Part shown: positions 18,508-28,155 of the stretch, piece by piece
How the letters are laid out: each line of letters begins with the position of its first letter
How positions within the stretch are numbered: the first letter of the stretch is position 1
Source of the DNA: Prevotella sp.
GTDB taxonomy: Bacteria; Bacteroidota; Bacteroidia; Bacteroidales; Dysgonomonadaceae
NCBI GenBank assembly: GCA_031285625.1
Contig: JAITVV010000018.1
Coordinates: forward strand, 25,488 to 89,487
Length of the DNA: 64,000 bases
Direction of reading: 5' to 3'
Program-made: the position numbers and the translations under genes
The notes under the pieces: generated by a model
What the model saw: the letters and a program-made list of their open reading frames with translations, nothing else
Databases searched by the model: none
Told to the model about the DNA's origin: nothing

Positions 18508-19233
18508 TCAGTATATTAGCTTTAGTCCATTATTCCGAAAAATGCTTTCAGCGTTTTCTATTTCGGCTTGGGTAGGAGTCGGTACATCCTTAAGTTTGTA
18601 TTGCTGTTCTATTTCTTCCCATTTATGTAATCCCATCTGATGAAAAGGAAGGATATCCACCCTTTCCACATTCTCAAATTTTGACGCATATACAGCCCAA
18701 TTATTCAAGTCTTCCGCATCATCAGTAAAACCCGGAACAAGAACATATCTTAGCCATACAGGTTTCTGGATTTCTGACAAATACTCCATAAACCTGAATG
18801 TTGGTTCGAGAGGTCTTGCTGTCAGATTTTTATATTTTTTGGGATTAATATGCTTTATATCGAGTAGAACAAGGTCAGTATATTCCAAAACTTCTTTTAC
18901 TTTATTATTTAGAACATAACCTGATGTATCAACTGCGGTATGTAGTCCCTCAGTTTTGCATAACTTGAATAGTTCAGTGACGAACTCTGACTGTAAAAGA
19001 GGTTCACCTCCAGATACAGTTACTCCTCCGTTTTTAATAAAGGACTTGATTTTGAGTATATCAGACAGAACTTCTTCAGGTGATAACTCATATTTTTTAT
19101 CAGCAATATTCCATGTATCAGGATTGTGACAATAAAGGCATCTTAGCGGACAGCCTTGCATAAATAATACAAAGCGAATACCTGGTCCGTCTTTAGTGCC
19201 GAATGTTTCAAATGAATGTATCAATCCCTTCAT
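18508..19233 (-). CDS. pflA: pyruvate formate-lyase activating enzyme
   Basis: 241 residues, radical SAM. The [4Fe-4S] cysteines are C28, C32 and C35 in MQGCPLRCLYCHNP; GGVTVSGGEPLLQ is the SAM-binding GGE motif. The N-terminal HSFETFGTKDGPGIR is specific for glycyl-radical activases. It installs the glycyl radical on PflB, encoded 66 bases upstream. An intercistronic hairpin separates the two genes and could lower pflA relative to pflB. Confidence 0.96.
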   Translation of the reverse strand: MKGLIHSFETFGTKDGPGIRFVLFMQGCPLRCLYCHNPDTWNIADKKYELSPEEVLSDILKIKSFIKNGGVTVSGGEPLLQSEFVTELFKLCKTEGLHTAVDTSGYVLNNKVKEVLEYTDLVLLDIKHINPKKYKNLTARPLEPTFRFMEYLSEIQKPVWLRYVLVPGFTDDAEDLNNWAVYASKFENVERVDILPFHQMGLHKWEEIEQQYKLKDVPTPTQAEIENAESIFRNNGLKLIY

Positions 19234-19253
19234 TCCGATAGTTATGAATAGAA

Positions 19254-19286
19254 ATCAGGCAGAAATGGAAGCCCAATCTGCCTGAT
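19254..19286 (-). promoter_or_regulatory. intercistronic hairpin between pflB and pflA
   Basis: ATCAGGCAGA and TCTGCCTGAT form a perfect 10-bp stem with a 13-base loop in the 66-base gap. The following bases are only moderately T-rich, so partial termination or 3'-end protection of pflB mRNA is more likely than full termination. Confidence 0.6.
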
Positions 19287-19299
19287 AATAATTATACAA

Positions 19300-21531
19300 T
19301 TAGATGGACATAGTTATTGTCCTGTTTATAACATCTAACTGTTGTTCTCTTGTAAGTTTAATGAAATTAACAGCATAGCCTGATACCCGGATTGTTAACT
19401 GAGGATATTGCTCCGGATGCTCCATAGCATCAATCAATAGTTGCCTGTCAAAAACATTTACATTCAAATGATGTCCTGTCTGCAAGAAATATCCATCCAG
19501 TAATCCTGATAGATTCTGCGCTTCTTCTTCCTTATTCTTCCCTAATGTATTTGGAGTAATAGCAAATGTATAAGATATACCATCATTTGCGTGTTCGAAA
19601 GGAAGTTTTGCTACCGATGAAAGTGATGCTACTGCACCCTTGGTATCACGTCCGTGCATTGGATTAGCTCCGGGTGCGAACGGAGTGCCATCACGACGGC
19701 CATCAGGTGTATTACCTGTTTTCTTTCCGTAAACGACATTAGATGTAATAGTCAATACAGACTGTGTAGGGATTGCATCCTTGTACATCTTACGTTTACG
19801 AATTTTGTTCATAAATGTTTCTACAATGTCTACCGCAAATTGGTCTGTACTATCATCATTATTTCCAAATGGAACATAGTCTTTCTCATTGATATAATCT
19901 ATTGCATCTCCATCAGCATCTCTTACAATACGTACTTTACCATACTTAATTGCTGCAAATGAGTCTGCAATGATGGATAGGCCCGACACGCCGAATGCCT
20001 GTGTGCGTACAATATCCACATCGTGAAGAGCCATTTCAAGGGCTTCGTATGAATATTTGTCGTGCATATAGTGGATTATGTTCAGGGCTTTTACATAGGT
20101 TTCTGCTACCCAGTCGAGTGTACGGTCAAATTTTTCCCATACTTCGTCAAAATCCAGATAATCGCCTGTCACTTTCTCTACCCAATGTTTAGGTAATACC
20201 TGAGCTTTTGTTTTTTCATCTTTACCTCCATTTATTGTGTAAAGTAACGCTTTAGGTAAATTGGCACGAGCTCCGAAAAACTGCATCTGATGGCCAATAC
20301 GCATAGGTGAAACACAACATGCAATACCATAATCATCTCCTAGCTGAGGACGCATCAGATCGTCATTCTCGTATTGAAGGGAAGATGTGTCAATAGATAC
20401 TTTTGCACAGTATTTCTTCCATGGCTCAGGTAAACGGTCACTCCAAAGAATCGTCAGATTCGGTTCTGGAGCAGGTCCCAGATTATAGAGCGTATGCAGC
20501 ATACGGAAACTGTTTTTTGTTACCATTGAGCGGCCATTGTTGGTCATACCTCCTATTGACTCCGTAACCCAAACCGGATCTCCTGAGAATAGCTCATTGT
20601 ATTCACTGGTACGAAGGAAACGCACAATACGCAGCTTCATAACAAAATGGTCTATCATTTCCTGAGCCTCTTTCTCAGTAATGATACCATTCTTAAGATC
20701 GCGTTCGATATAGATATCCAAAAAGGTAGTAACACGTCCCAAACTCATCGCAGCACCATTTTGATCTTTGATTGCACCCAGATACCCGAAATATGTCCAC
20801 TGGATAGCTTCCTGTGCATTAGTAGCAGGCTTAGATATATCGAACCCATAAGCTGCCGCCATACGCTTAAGCGCTTTTAAGGCCTGTATCTGAGAACTTA
20901 ATTCTTCACGAAGACGGATCAGATCGTCTGTCATAACAATAGGATCACATTCTTTGAATCGTCTTTCACGTTCAACAATCAAACGGTCTACACCATAGAG
21001 GGCGACACGGCGATAATCACCGATAATACGTCCACGCCCGTATGCATCTGGTAGTCCGGTTAGTAAGCCATTGCTTCTGGCACGACGGATACTATCGGTA
21101 TATGCAGAGAATACACCTTCGTTGTGAGTCCTGCGGTATTTGGAAAATATTTCAGTTGTGATTGGATCCAGTTTATAACCGTATTCTTCGAGACTTTGTT
21201 GCACCATACGGAGCCCTCCATTAGGGAAGATAGCCCTCTTAAGAGGTTTGTCTGCCTGTACACCCACTATCTTTTCCAGATCTTTGTCAATATAGCCTGC
21301 CCCATAAGCATCTATCTGGGATGGAATCTTAGTTTCGGCATCATAGACACCTTTTTCTTTCTCTATTTTGAACATTTCACTGAGTTTATCCCACAATTTT
21401 GTGGTAGCTTCAGTTGGTCCTTCAAGAAAATTTTCATCACCAGTGTACTCTGTATAATTTTTCAGGATAAAATCGTTCACATCGATCTTATCTTTCCACT
21501 TTACTCCTGCAAAATCTTTATATGCTTCCAT
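19300..21531 (-). CDS. pflB: pyruvate formate-lyase (formate C-acetyltransferase)
   Basis: 743 residues, full length. It splits pyruvate plus CoA into acetyl-CoA and formate under anoxic conditions. The active-site cysteine pair is in [13 protein letters not shown] near residues 404-405, and the glycyl radical site RVSGYAVNF lies near residue 717. The region [18 protein letters not shown] is also typical. First gene of pflB-pflA-focA. Its 5' leader of about 450 bases carries a cobalamin riboswitch with an apparent promoter directly in front, which is unusual for this gene. Confidence 0.98.
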   Translation of the reverse strand: MEAYKDFAGVKWKDKIDVNDFILKNYTEYTGDENFLEGPTEATTKLWDKLSEMFKIEKEKGVYDAETKIPSQIDAYGAGYIDKDLEKIVGVQADKPLKRAIFPNGGLRMVQQSLEEYGYKLDPITTEIFSKYRRTHNEGVFSAYTDSIRRARSNGLLTGLPDAYGRGRIIGDYRRVALYGVDRLIVERERRFKECDPIVMTDDLIRLREELSSQIQALKALKRMAAAYGFDISKPATNAQEAIQWTYFGYLGAIKDQNGAAMSLGRVTTFLDIYIERDLKNGIITEKEAQEMIDHFVMKLRIVRFLRTSEYNELFSGDPVWVTESIGGMTNNGRSMVTKNSFRMLHTLYNLGPAPEPNLTILWSDRLPEPWKKYCAKVSIDTSSLQYENDDLMRPQLGDDYGIACCVSPMRIGHQMQFFGARANLPKALLYTINGGKDEKTKAQVLPKHWVEKVTGDYLDFDEVWEKFDRTLDWVAETYVKALNIIHYMHDKYSYEALEMALHDVDIVRTQAFGVSGLSIIADSFAAIKYGKVRIVRDADGDAIDYINEKDYVPFGNNDDSTDQFAVDIVETFMNKIRKRKMYKDAIPTQSVLTITSNVVYGKKTGNTPDGRRDGTPFAPGANPMHGRDTKGAVASLSSVAKLPFEHANDGISYTFAITPNTLGKNKEEEAQNLSGLLDGYFLQTGHHLNVNVFDRQLLIDAMEHPEQYPQLTIRVSGYAVNFIKLTREQQLDVINRTITMSI

Positions 21532-21535
21532 TTAT

Positions 21536-21622
21536 TTAATTATTTATTAAAATATGTTTGTCCTTCTTTATGAAGCTTATCAGGGATAAATGAAGACAAA
21601 AAGTATGCCTAACAATAGACAT
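21536..21622 (-). other. possible 28-codon leader ORF between riboswitch and pflB
   Basis: An ATG at 21622 opens 28 codons (MSIVRHTFCLHLSLISF, then IKKDKHILINN) that stop 4 bases before the pflB ATG. The spacing would allow translational coupling. The sequence is AT-rich and has no recognised homology, so chance is quite possible. Confidence 0.25.
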
Positions 21623-21730
21623 AAAAATTAAAATGCTTAAATAAAAAATAATAAAAGAGAATAAGAACACATTTTATATAAAATATATCAGAAGTTCTCC
21701 AGCTTTATTCCCCGAAAGCTTTAAACTACG

Positions 21731-21986
21731 TATTTTGGCAGGTCTTCTGACTTACTCCATCTTTGAGCGCCTTCCCGCTAATACCAATAGTTCTAAATTA
21801 ATAGTTCAAATACCTCCTACTTTTTTTCATGGATAGTTTTTGTTGACCATTAACTGTAACTATTACAGCAGTGGATTGAGTTAACTCAAAGACTTTGGTG
21901 GAGCTTACAGCAGCGGGTCTGTTCCGGATTTACACCGGATTCCCTTTTCACCACTTTGTACGGATGTATAAAGTGACACCAAAATG
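21731..21986 (-). ncRNA. cobalamin (B12, adenosylcobalamin-type) riboswitch
   Basis: Read on the minus strand, the element has every diagnostic block: the closing stem P1 (ATTTTGG near 21985-21979 pairing CCAAAAT at 21737-21731), GGGAATCCGGTGTAAATCC, CAGACCCGCTGCTGTAAGC, GCGGGAAGGCG-type core and the B12 box AGTCAGAAGACCTGCC at about 21753-21738. It lies in the leader of pflB, about 200 bases before the start codon, with no other gene between. The output mechanism is unclear: a weak AGAAC/GTTCT hairpin with a following T-rich run lies near 21690-21650. Confidence 0.93.
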
Positions 21987-21992
21987 TGGCAT

Positions 21993-22000
21993 CAAAGATA
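21993..22000 (-). promoter_or_regulatory. promoter of the riboswitch-pfl transcript
   Basis: TATCTTTG on the minus strand matches TAnnTTTG exactly, with an ATTG about 20 bases further upstream as the -33 box. Transcription would start at about 21986, right at the first base pair of riboswitch stem P1, which strongly supports both calls. Confidence 0.7.
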
Positions 22001-22090
22001 AGAATTTTTATGTAAATCTTCAATTAAAATAAATCAAAGACGGATCTGTGGATTTTATGGATATAGATCTATTGTTAAATACTCTGAAAC

Positions 22091-22124
22091 AATGTGGGTC
22101 AATAGCTCTCTATCAACCCACATT
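22091..22124 (-). terminator. hairpin after the PUL-A susD gene
   Basis: AATGTGGGT and ACCCACATT form a 9-bp stem around a 16-base loop, 12 bases downstream of the SusD stop on the minus strand, followed by GTTTCAGAG rather than a clean T-run. It likely ends or protects the PUL-A transcript before the riboswitch promoter. Confidence 0.55.
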
Positions 22125-22135
22125 TTACAAATTAA

Positions 22136-23575
22136 TTAATACCCCGGATTCTGTATCAGTTTTGTCGAATTCATGTCGGATATCGGGATAGGTAATATCT
22201 CATGAATTCCTTTTTTGAAACCTCTGAAAGCTAAAACTTCCGCAGCCTTTCCTATTCGAACTAAATCGAACCATCGATGTCCCTCCATAGCTAGTTCTAA
22301 TCTGCGTTCTTCATAAATATTATCTAACGTAGCAGGTTTGGAGCCCAGTCCTACCCTGCTTCTAACCTTATCCAAATAATATTGAGCCTTAGCAAGATCT
22401 CCTCCTCCTCTGACTATAGCCTCTGCCTCCATAAGATATGTGTCGGCTACGCGGATTTCGATAACATTGAAGTCCCAGTTCAAAGCGGCTGGATATTGGG
22501 TATTCACATATTCTAATTTTGGAGAATATTTATTTGTAAAATAGCCTGTATTTTGGTATCCTGCAGAATATGTAGCACCTTCTGTTTCCACCAGTTTATT
22601 TACATCGATAATAGTGTATGGATAACGTGGATCATTTTCCATTGATTTTACAAAATCAAGGATAACTGGATTAAAACCATACCCGTTGTGATAATATGGT
22701 CCTATATAATCCCGGATACCCAGATAATCACCTAATCGATTGCCAAAATTACTGGCTTCCCCTTTATATGTAACTTCAAAAATAGATTCTGAGTGAAATT
22801 TATTTTTAGGATCAAACAACTTACCAAAATCACTTATTAAAGAATAAAGAGGGGATGAGTTTACTTTTTCGAAATAATCGGCAGCCTCAAGCATTCTGCT
22901 TTCATCGTTTTGAGTTAAAATAACTTTGCCTAATAGTGCATTTCCCGCACCTTTTGTTATTCGTCCTTTTTCATCATCGCTTCTTTCTTCCGGTAGGTCT
23001 GGAATGGCTGCTTTTAGGTCTGTTTCTATCTGAGCATAAACATCCTCAGGCTTCGCTTGTTCAACATCATATACTTCCATTGTCTTCAATACCTCAGTTA
23101 TTAATGGTACATTCTTGAAAGAACGCACCAACCAAAAGTTGTAATAAGCTCTTAACCATTTTGCTTCAGCAATGTATTGTTTTTTTAGATTATCCGTCAT
23201 TCCCGGGATATTATCAATCTTTGATAAAAGTACATTACAGCGATAGATTCCCAGGTAAGATCTTTCCCAAATCGATGATTGAGGACCAACACTTTCGTCC
23301 AGAGTGTAATTACCCCATACCTGAAAATGATTCCAGTCTGCTGCGCCACCACCACCAAGATAACATTCATCAGAAGCAGAAGTTGCTCCCATGACTGCAA
23401 TAGACCAAATATCCCTTAATGGCTGATATGCGGCAACTAAAGCTGCAAAGGCCTCCTGAGAATCTTTATAATAATCCGATTCAAGATCTATCCCTTTTGG
23501 TTTCACATCCAAAAAGTCATCGCAACTACAAAATATTAATGTCAACAGACTTATTATTAAAATATATTTTTTCAT
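22136..23575 (-). CDS. SusD/RagB family glycan-binding lipoprotein (PUL-A)
   Basis: 479 residues. A lipoprotein signal with lipobox FCSC leads into DDFLDVKPKG, the normal SusD mature start. The TPR-like helical region includes EAKWLRAYYNFWLVRSF, and the C-terminus has GHRWFDLVRIGKA and ILPIPISDMNSTKLIQNPGY. SusD proteins sit on the outer membrane lid of the SusC channel and capture oligosaccharides. It follows SusC by 23 bases. The substrate cannot be deduced from sequence; the only enzyme in the locus is a GH3. Confidence 0.96.
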   Translation of the reverse strand: MKKYILIISLLTLIFCSCDDFLDVKPKGIDLESDYYKDSQEAFAALVAAYQPLRDIWSIAVMGATSASDECYLGGGGAADWNHFQVWGNYTLDESVGPQSSIWERSYLGIYRCNVLLSKIDNIPGMTDNLKKQYIAEAKWLRAYYNFWLVRSFKNVPLITEVLKTMEVYDVEQAKPEDVYAQIETDLKAAIPDLPEERSDDEKGRITKGAGNALLGKVILTQNDESRMLEAADYFEKVNSSPLYSLISDFGKLFDPKNKFHSESIFEVTYKGEASNFGNRLGDYLGIRDYIGPYYHNGYGFNPVILDFVKSMENDPRYPYTIIDVNKLVETEGATYSAGYQNTGYFTNKYSPKLEYVNTQYPAALNWDFNVIEIRVADTYLMEAEAIVRGGGDLAKAQYYLDKVRSRVGLGSKPATLDNIYEERRLELAMEGHRWFDLVRIGKAAEVLAFRGFKKGIHEILPIPISDMNSTKLIQNPGY

Positions 23576-23598
23576 AATCGTAGATTAATAGTTTTTGA

Positions 23599-26500
23599 TT
23601 AAAAAGAAAGATTTAGACCGAACATGTAGGATCTAGCCTGTGGATATATACCCCTGTCAATACTTTTCGCCATTTCCGGATCGTAACCGGTATATTTTGT
23701 AAAAGTTGCGAGGTTATTTACCGTCATATACACACGTAATCTGTTTATATCTAATTTCTGAGTGATTCTGGATGGGATATTATAGCCTAACTGTATTGTT
23801 TTTATCCTGAAGAATGCTCCACTTTCTAAATAAAAATCAGAAGGTTTTGTGAAATTCCGGTTAGTATCCGAATCGGTAAGGCGAGGATAACTATTAGATG
23901 TTCCCGGGCCTGTCCATCTGTCAAGTGCTGCTGTACTATAGTTCGCAGTCGGAATATCGAGACGGCGTAATCCCTGGAATATTTTATTTCCTCCTGATCC
24001 TTGCCCGAATATGGAAAGATCGAAATCCTTGTATGTAAGATTTACTGTCAAGCCGTAATACCATGTAGGTATTGATGAACCCAGAAAATCTCTGTCGCCT
24101 CCGGATATCTGCCCATCTCCATCTAAATCTGCAAAGCGGAAATCTCCCGGTTTTGCATTTGGCTGTATAACTTTTCCATCTTTGTTTTTGTAATTATCCA
24201 CTTCCTCCTGAGTTTGGAAAATACCCATCGTTTTAAAACCATAGAAAGATGCAATCGGTTGCCCTACAGCTGTTCTTGTAATATTGTAGTCACTAGCTTG
24301 GAAAGTATCCCCTTCAAGATAATCTTTATCATCACCTAGATAGATAACTTCATTTTTGACATGTGAAATATTACCCTTTACATCAAGAAAAACATTACCT
24401 AATTGTTTGTGATACCCTAATTCTATCTCAAAGCCTTTGTTATCCATATCTGCGATATTCCCATATGAAGAACCGCTGATACCTACATATTTAGGATAGC
24501 TTACAGCTAATAACATATCTCTGGTTTGCTTTTTATAGACATCTACAGATAGATCGAAATTCTCAAGAATTCGCATATCAACACCAATGTTTGTTTGTGA
24601 TGTTTTTTCCCATTTCAGATCCGGATTTGCCAGGCCGTTCGGGCTATAACCAATGTGTATATTATTATCTGTGCCGAATATATAGTTTCTCCCGCTGGAT
24701 ATAGTAGATACATAACTGAACGCTCCAAAATTGTCATTTCCTGTTACACCATAAGAAAGACGCAGCTTGAGTGTATTTATAATATCACTTTTCCAAAAAC
24801 TTTCGCGAGATGGTACCCATCCTGCCTGCACGGAAGGAAACGTTCCGTAACGGTTGTTCTCTCCAAATCTGGAAGAACCATCGACACGTATAATTCCGGT
24901 AAACAGATATTTTTCTTTGTAGTTATATGATGCACGTCCAAAGAAAGAACTTATCCGGTATGGTTGATCTTCAAATCCTGTAGCTATTTTATTTTCATTT
25001 GATAATGAATAGTTTAGTGATGCATCATCGAAATTATCTGCCGGAATTCCCCGGAATTTACCGGAAAGACCATCCGCACTTCTGTCTTGTATGCTGTTTC
25101 CTACCATACCCGAAACAAAATGATCTCCAATGGCTTTTGAATATGAAGCTGTATTTTCCAGTGACCATAACAACGTTTTTTTCAGGGAACGATCATATAT
25201 CGTTTTTTCAAGATTTGTTTGAACAGCATTAAGATAATATAGAGGTGTGAAGCTTTCATCTCCCCAGAAAGTCATTTTTGCTGCTATCTGTGATCTGACT
25301 TTTAGGTCTTTGAGAGGTTCTATCTCGAGATAAGCGTTAGATATAATATTATGTGTCCATGCGTAATTTCCATCCTTCGTTTTTATATAAGCAAGAGGAT
25401 TGGTGATTTCATTGGCAACATACTTAGATATTCCATAAGGATATCCGTTTTTGTCTCTCATTACAGGTTGTGAGGCGTAGGGATTCGACTCCATTTCCTG
25501 TGGGTCAGTAATAATTACAGGTGTTATTGGGTCAAGGTTTATTGCAGAATTCAATACGCCCCCTCTTTCTGTATTGGCACTTATATTATTACTGTTCTTT
25601 ACATAAGAATAGGTTGCATTTGCTCCTAATCTAAGCCAAGGTTTAATTTTATGCGTTGTGTTTAGTCTGAATGTAAGACGTTTATATCTGGCTGCATCAG
25701 GAGTTACAATTCCTTCCTGATCAAAGTAACTGAAAGAAGAATAATATGTAGATATCTGATTACCTCCCGAAAGACTGAATTCATGATTTTGAATTTTTGC
25801 ACTATTACTGAATATAACATCCTGCCAATCGGTTCCCTTCCCTAATGATTCTACATTATCGAAAACAAGCCCTTTTCCTGCTGCCTGAGAAGATTCATTC
25901 CTTAAGGTTGCATATTGTGTTGCATTCAACAGATCTAACTTTTTATCCGGTGCCTGTAATCCAAAATATCCATTATAACTTAATCTCATTTTACCTTCTT
26001 TTCCTGATTTTGTAGTTACCAGAATTACACCACTTGCTGCTTTTGTTCCGTAAATTGCAGCGGAAGCCGCATCTTTCAATACCTCAATAGATGCAATATC
26101 GGATTGATTCAGGAAATTTATATCTCCAATAGGGATAACCTGTCCGTCTACTACATACAGTGGATCACTATTGTTAATTGAAGTTACTCCACGCACACGC
26201 ACAGTGGCGTCTGCTCCCGGCATACCGGAACTGCTAATAACACTCACGCCTGATGTCCGTCCTTGCAACGATTGTTCAAGACGCATAACTGGCATATTTT
26301 CGATGTCAGAACTGGTGATTTTAGAAATTGAGCCTGTTACAACACTCTTCTTTTCAATCCCATATCCTACCACTACTACTTCTTCTAATAGTTGAGTGTT
26401 TTCCTGCATGACAATGGAGAAATCTGTTTTGTCTCCGATTTTAATCTGCTGATCAATATATCCCACATAGGTGATTTTGATAGTGGATGCTTCGGATGAT

Positions 26501-27018
26501 ACAGAAAGTGTAAATTTACCCTCGATATCAGTCATCGTACCGTTGGTTGTTCCCACTTCAACAACGCTGGCTCCGATTATTGCTTCATTGTTTTGATCTC
26601 TGACTATACCTTGAATTATTTTGGTTAGTTGAGTAATCTGGAGTTTTTCCTTCTTCATTAGTAGAATGTTATTCCCTTCCATAGCATAAACAATATCTGT
26701 ATTCTCGAATATTTTGGAAAGGATATTGGCTACAGAAGTATTCTCTGTCTTCATTGTAATATGCGAAGACAGATTTACATTATCATTGTTATATACAAAC
26801 AGATAATCCGTTTGGGATTCAATTTGGTCAATAATCACCTTGATTTGTTGGTTAGATGCATTGATATTGACACGTGCAGTCTGTGAATTCATTGTTGTGG
26901 CAAAACAACAGGAAATGCAAAAGACTAAAAAGACTAAGGTTAATTTCATGATTCTAAAGAAATGTTTGTTTTTTGCTAACAATTCGGGTATAGTAGTCCC
27001 TACAAGTTTTTTTTTCAT
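23599..27018 (-). CDS. SusC/RagA TonB-dependent transporter with STN signalling domain (PUL-A)
   Basis: 1139 residues. Order: signal segment (about 1-45), STN/secretin-like domain (about 50-120) that contacts FecR, carboxypeptidase-regulatory-like beta domain (IQGIVRDQNNEAIIGASVV), plug (ALQGRTSGV-type segment, then VLKDAASAAIYGTKAASG) and a 22-stranded barrel ending in RSYMFGLNLSF. Imports glycan fragments with SusD. The STN domain and the upstream FecR/ECF genes indicate transcriptional signalling from the outer membrane. Confidence 0.97.
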   Translation of the reverse strand: MKKKLVGTTIPELLAKNKHFFRIMKLTLVFLVFCISCCFATTMNSQTARVNINASNQQIKVIIDQIESQTDYLFVYNNDNVNLSSHITMKTENTSVANILSKIFENTDIVYAMEGNNILLMKKEKLQITQLTKIIQGIVRDQNNEAIIGASVVEVGTTNGTMTDIEGKFTLSVSSEASTIKITYVGYIDQQIKIGDKTDFSIVMQENTQLLEEVVVVGYGIEKKSVVTGSISKITSSDIENMPVMRLEQSLQGRTSGVSVISSSGMPGADATVRVRGVTSINNSDPLYVVDGQVIPIGDINFLNQSDIASIEVLKDAASAAIYGTKAASGVILVTTKSGKEGKMRLSYNGYFGLQAPDKKLDLLNATQYATLRNESSQAAGKGLVFDNVESLGKGTDWQDVIFSNSAKIQNHEFSLSGGNQISTYYSSFSYFDQEGIVTPDAARYKRLTFRLNTTHKIKPWLRLGANATYSYVKNSNNISANTERGGVLNSAINLDPITPVIITDPQEMESNPYASQPVMRDKNGYPYGISKYVANEITNPLAYIKTKDGNYAWTHNIISNAYLEIEPLKDLKVRSQIAAKMTFWGDESFTPLYYLNAVQTNLEKTIYDRSLKKTLLWSLENTASYSKAIGDHFVSGMVGNSIQDRSADGLSGKFRGIPADNFDDASLNYSLSNENKIATGFEDQPYRISSFFGRASYNYKEKYLFTGIIRVDGSSRFGENNRYGTFPSVQAGWVPSRESFWKSDIINTLKLRLSYGVTGNDNFGAFSYVSTISSGRNYIFGTDNNIHIGYSPNGLANPDLKWEKTSQTNIGVDMRILENFDLSVDVYKKQTRDMLLAVSYPKYVGISGSSYGNIADMDNKGFEIELGYHKQLGNVFLDVKGNISHVKNEVIYLGDDKDYLEGDTFQASDYNITRTAVGQPIASFYGFKTMGIFQTQEEVDNYKNKDGKVIQPNAKPGDFRFADLDGDGQISGGDRDFLGSSIPTWYYGLTVNLTYKDFDLSIFGQGSGGNKIFQGLRRLDIPTANYSTAALDRWTGPGTSNSYPRLTDSDTNRNFTKPSDFYLESGAFFRIKTIQLGYNIPSRITQKLDINRLRVYMTVNNLATFTKYTGYDPEMAKSIDRGIYPQARSYMFGLNLSF

Positions 27019-27061
27019 AACTTTGTATTATTCAATGTTGGTACTAAATCAAATTTTTTTT

Positions 27062-27111
27062 GGCCTTGGTACTGACCGTAAGGCCGGGTTATGTTACAGC
27101 ATAATCCGGTC
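27062..27111 (-). promoter_or_regulatory. overlapping leader hairpins before PUL-A susC
   Basis: On the minus strand CCGGATTATG-(CTGTAA)-CATAACCCGG (27109-27084) is followed directly by GGCCTT...AAGGCC (27085-27062). They share two bases, and CGACCG/CGGTC offers a further alternative pairing, so mutually exclusive folds are possible. The first hairpin resembles those in the leaders of the other two SusC genes here. Confidence 0.55.
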
Positions 27112-27142
27112 GTTTTTTGTTGTCATTTTTTACATAGGCGTG

Positions 27143-28081
27143 TTATTTTATAGTTATTAGATTTAAATTTTTGTCAACAGTATAGGTGAATTTGTGCTCA
27201 ATCTGTAGTACCTTAAGTATTTGTTCTATTCCATCCTTGGTGCGGAATTTTCCTGTGTAGCGGAATTTTAATAAGGTATCTTTCTTTACCTCTATGCGTG
27301 TGTCATAGTATAGTTCAAGTTTTTTTATAATACTTTCTATCGGTTCATTATTGAAACAAAGTAATCCCTCTTTCCACCTGAAATAGTCAAAATCGTTTAT
27401 GACAGAAGAATATAATTTTCCGTCTTTTATCTTTACCAAATCATTGGGCTTCATAACAAGTCCCTGATTAGGCATCTTAGGACTTTTAAGTTCGATAGAA
27501 CCAGTAAGAAGTGATATTTCAGTTAAAGGCATATTGTGATAAGCAATTACATTAAATTCTGTGCCCAAAACGTGTATGTCAACATCCTTCGTTTTTACAA
27601 TAAATGTTTGTTTCGATTTTTTTACTTTAAAGTAGGCTTCTCCATTTAATTCCACCTCCCTATTGTTTTTTCCAAAATCGGTAGGATAAGTAATACTGGT
27701 TTGAGCATTTAGCCATACTATACTACTATCTGGTAATAGAAGTTCAGCCCGTTGACCGGGAGGTACAAATAATGTTTGAGAATTAATCTCCGTTTTCTTA
27801 TTCAGAAAATATCCTCCGGCTAAGAAGATTAAAAATACTGCCGCTATTTTAGAAAGCTCAAACAATAATTTCTTTATTTTGAAGTTTTTCTTTTCTACTT
27901 TTTCTATTGGAGTCTTGGCTGGCTCATTGAGCAGAGATATATTATGTAACTTTCGTAGTGAAATCATTTCTTGCAAATGAGATTCGTGCGAGTCCAGCCA
28001 TTCTACAACTTCTGCAATTTCTTCCTCAGTTGCTTCGCCTGTTATATATTTTTGAAGTATTTTGTTTTCTATCATTTGCAT
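27143..28081 (-). CDS. FecR family anti-sigma factor (PUL-A)
   Basis: 312 residues. A short cytoplasmic N-terminus (ITGEATEEEIAEVVEWLDS) precedes one membrane helix near residues 90-108, then the periplasmic FecR domain (LFVPPGQRAELLLPDSSIVWLNAQTSI, GEAYFKV, HVLGTEFNVIAY) and the C-terminal DUF4974 domain. It holds the ECF sigma factor until the STN domain of SusC signals substrate. Gene order sigma-fecR-susC-susD is the classical one. A TAGGG/TGTC ECF-type promoter lies just upstream. Confidence 0.96.
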   Translation of the reverse strand: MQMIENKILQKYITGEATEEEIAEVVEWLDSHESHLQEMISLRKLHNISLLNEPAKTPIEKVEKKNFKIKKLLFELSKIAAVFLIFLAGGYFLNKKTEINSQTLFVPPGQRAELLLPDSSIVWLNAQTSITYPTDFGKNNREVELNGEAYFKVKKSKQTFIVKTKDVDIHVLGTEFNVIAYHNMPLTEISLLTGSIELKSPKMPNQGLVMKPNDLVKIKDGKLYSSVINDFDYFRWKEGLLCFNNEPIESIIKKLELYYDTRIEVKKDTLLKFRYTGKFRTKDGIEQILKVLQIEHKFTYTVDKNLNLITIK

Positions 28082-28116
28082 ATATAAGTTAATTATATGA
28101 CCGATTATAGTATAGA

Positions 28117-28141
28117 GACAACGCAGAATAAAAAATCCCTA
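28117..28141 (-). promoter_or_regulatory. candidate ECF-sigma promoter, PUL-A fecR
   Basis: Minus-strand TAGGG (28141-28137), 16 bases, then TGTC (28120-28117), followed by TCTA. It matches the TAGGG-N16/17-YGTC pattern found at three other FecR/SusC genes in this window and starts about 36-60 bases before the fecR ATG. Confidence 0.6.
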
Positions 28142-28155
28142 ATTGAAATTTTATT

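Noticed and set aside
21124-21573. 149-residue plus-strand open frame over the pflB start
   Set aside because: Antisense to conserved pflB N-terminal coding sequence, no family features.
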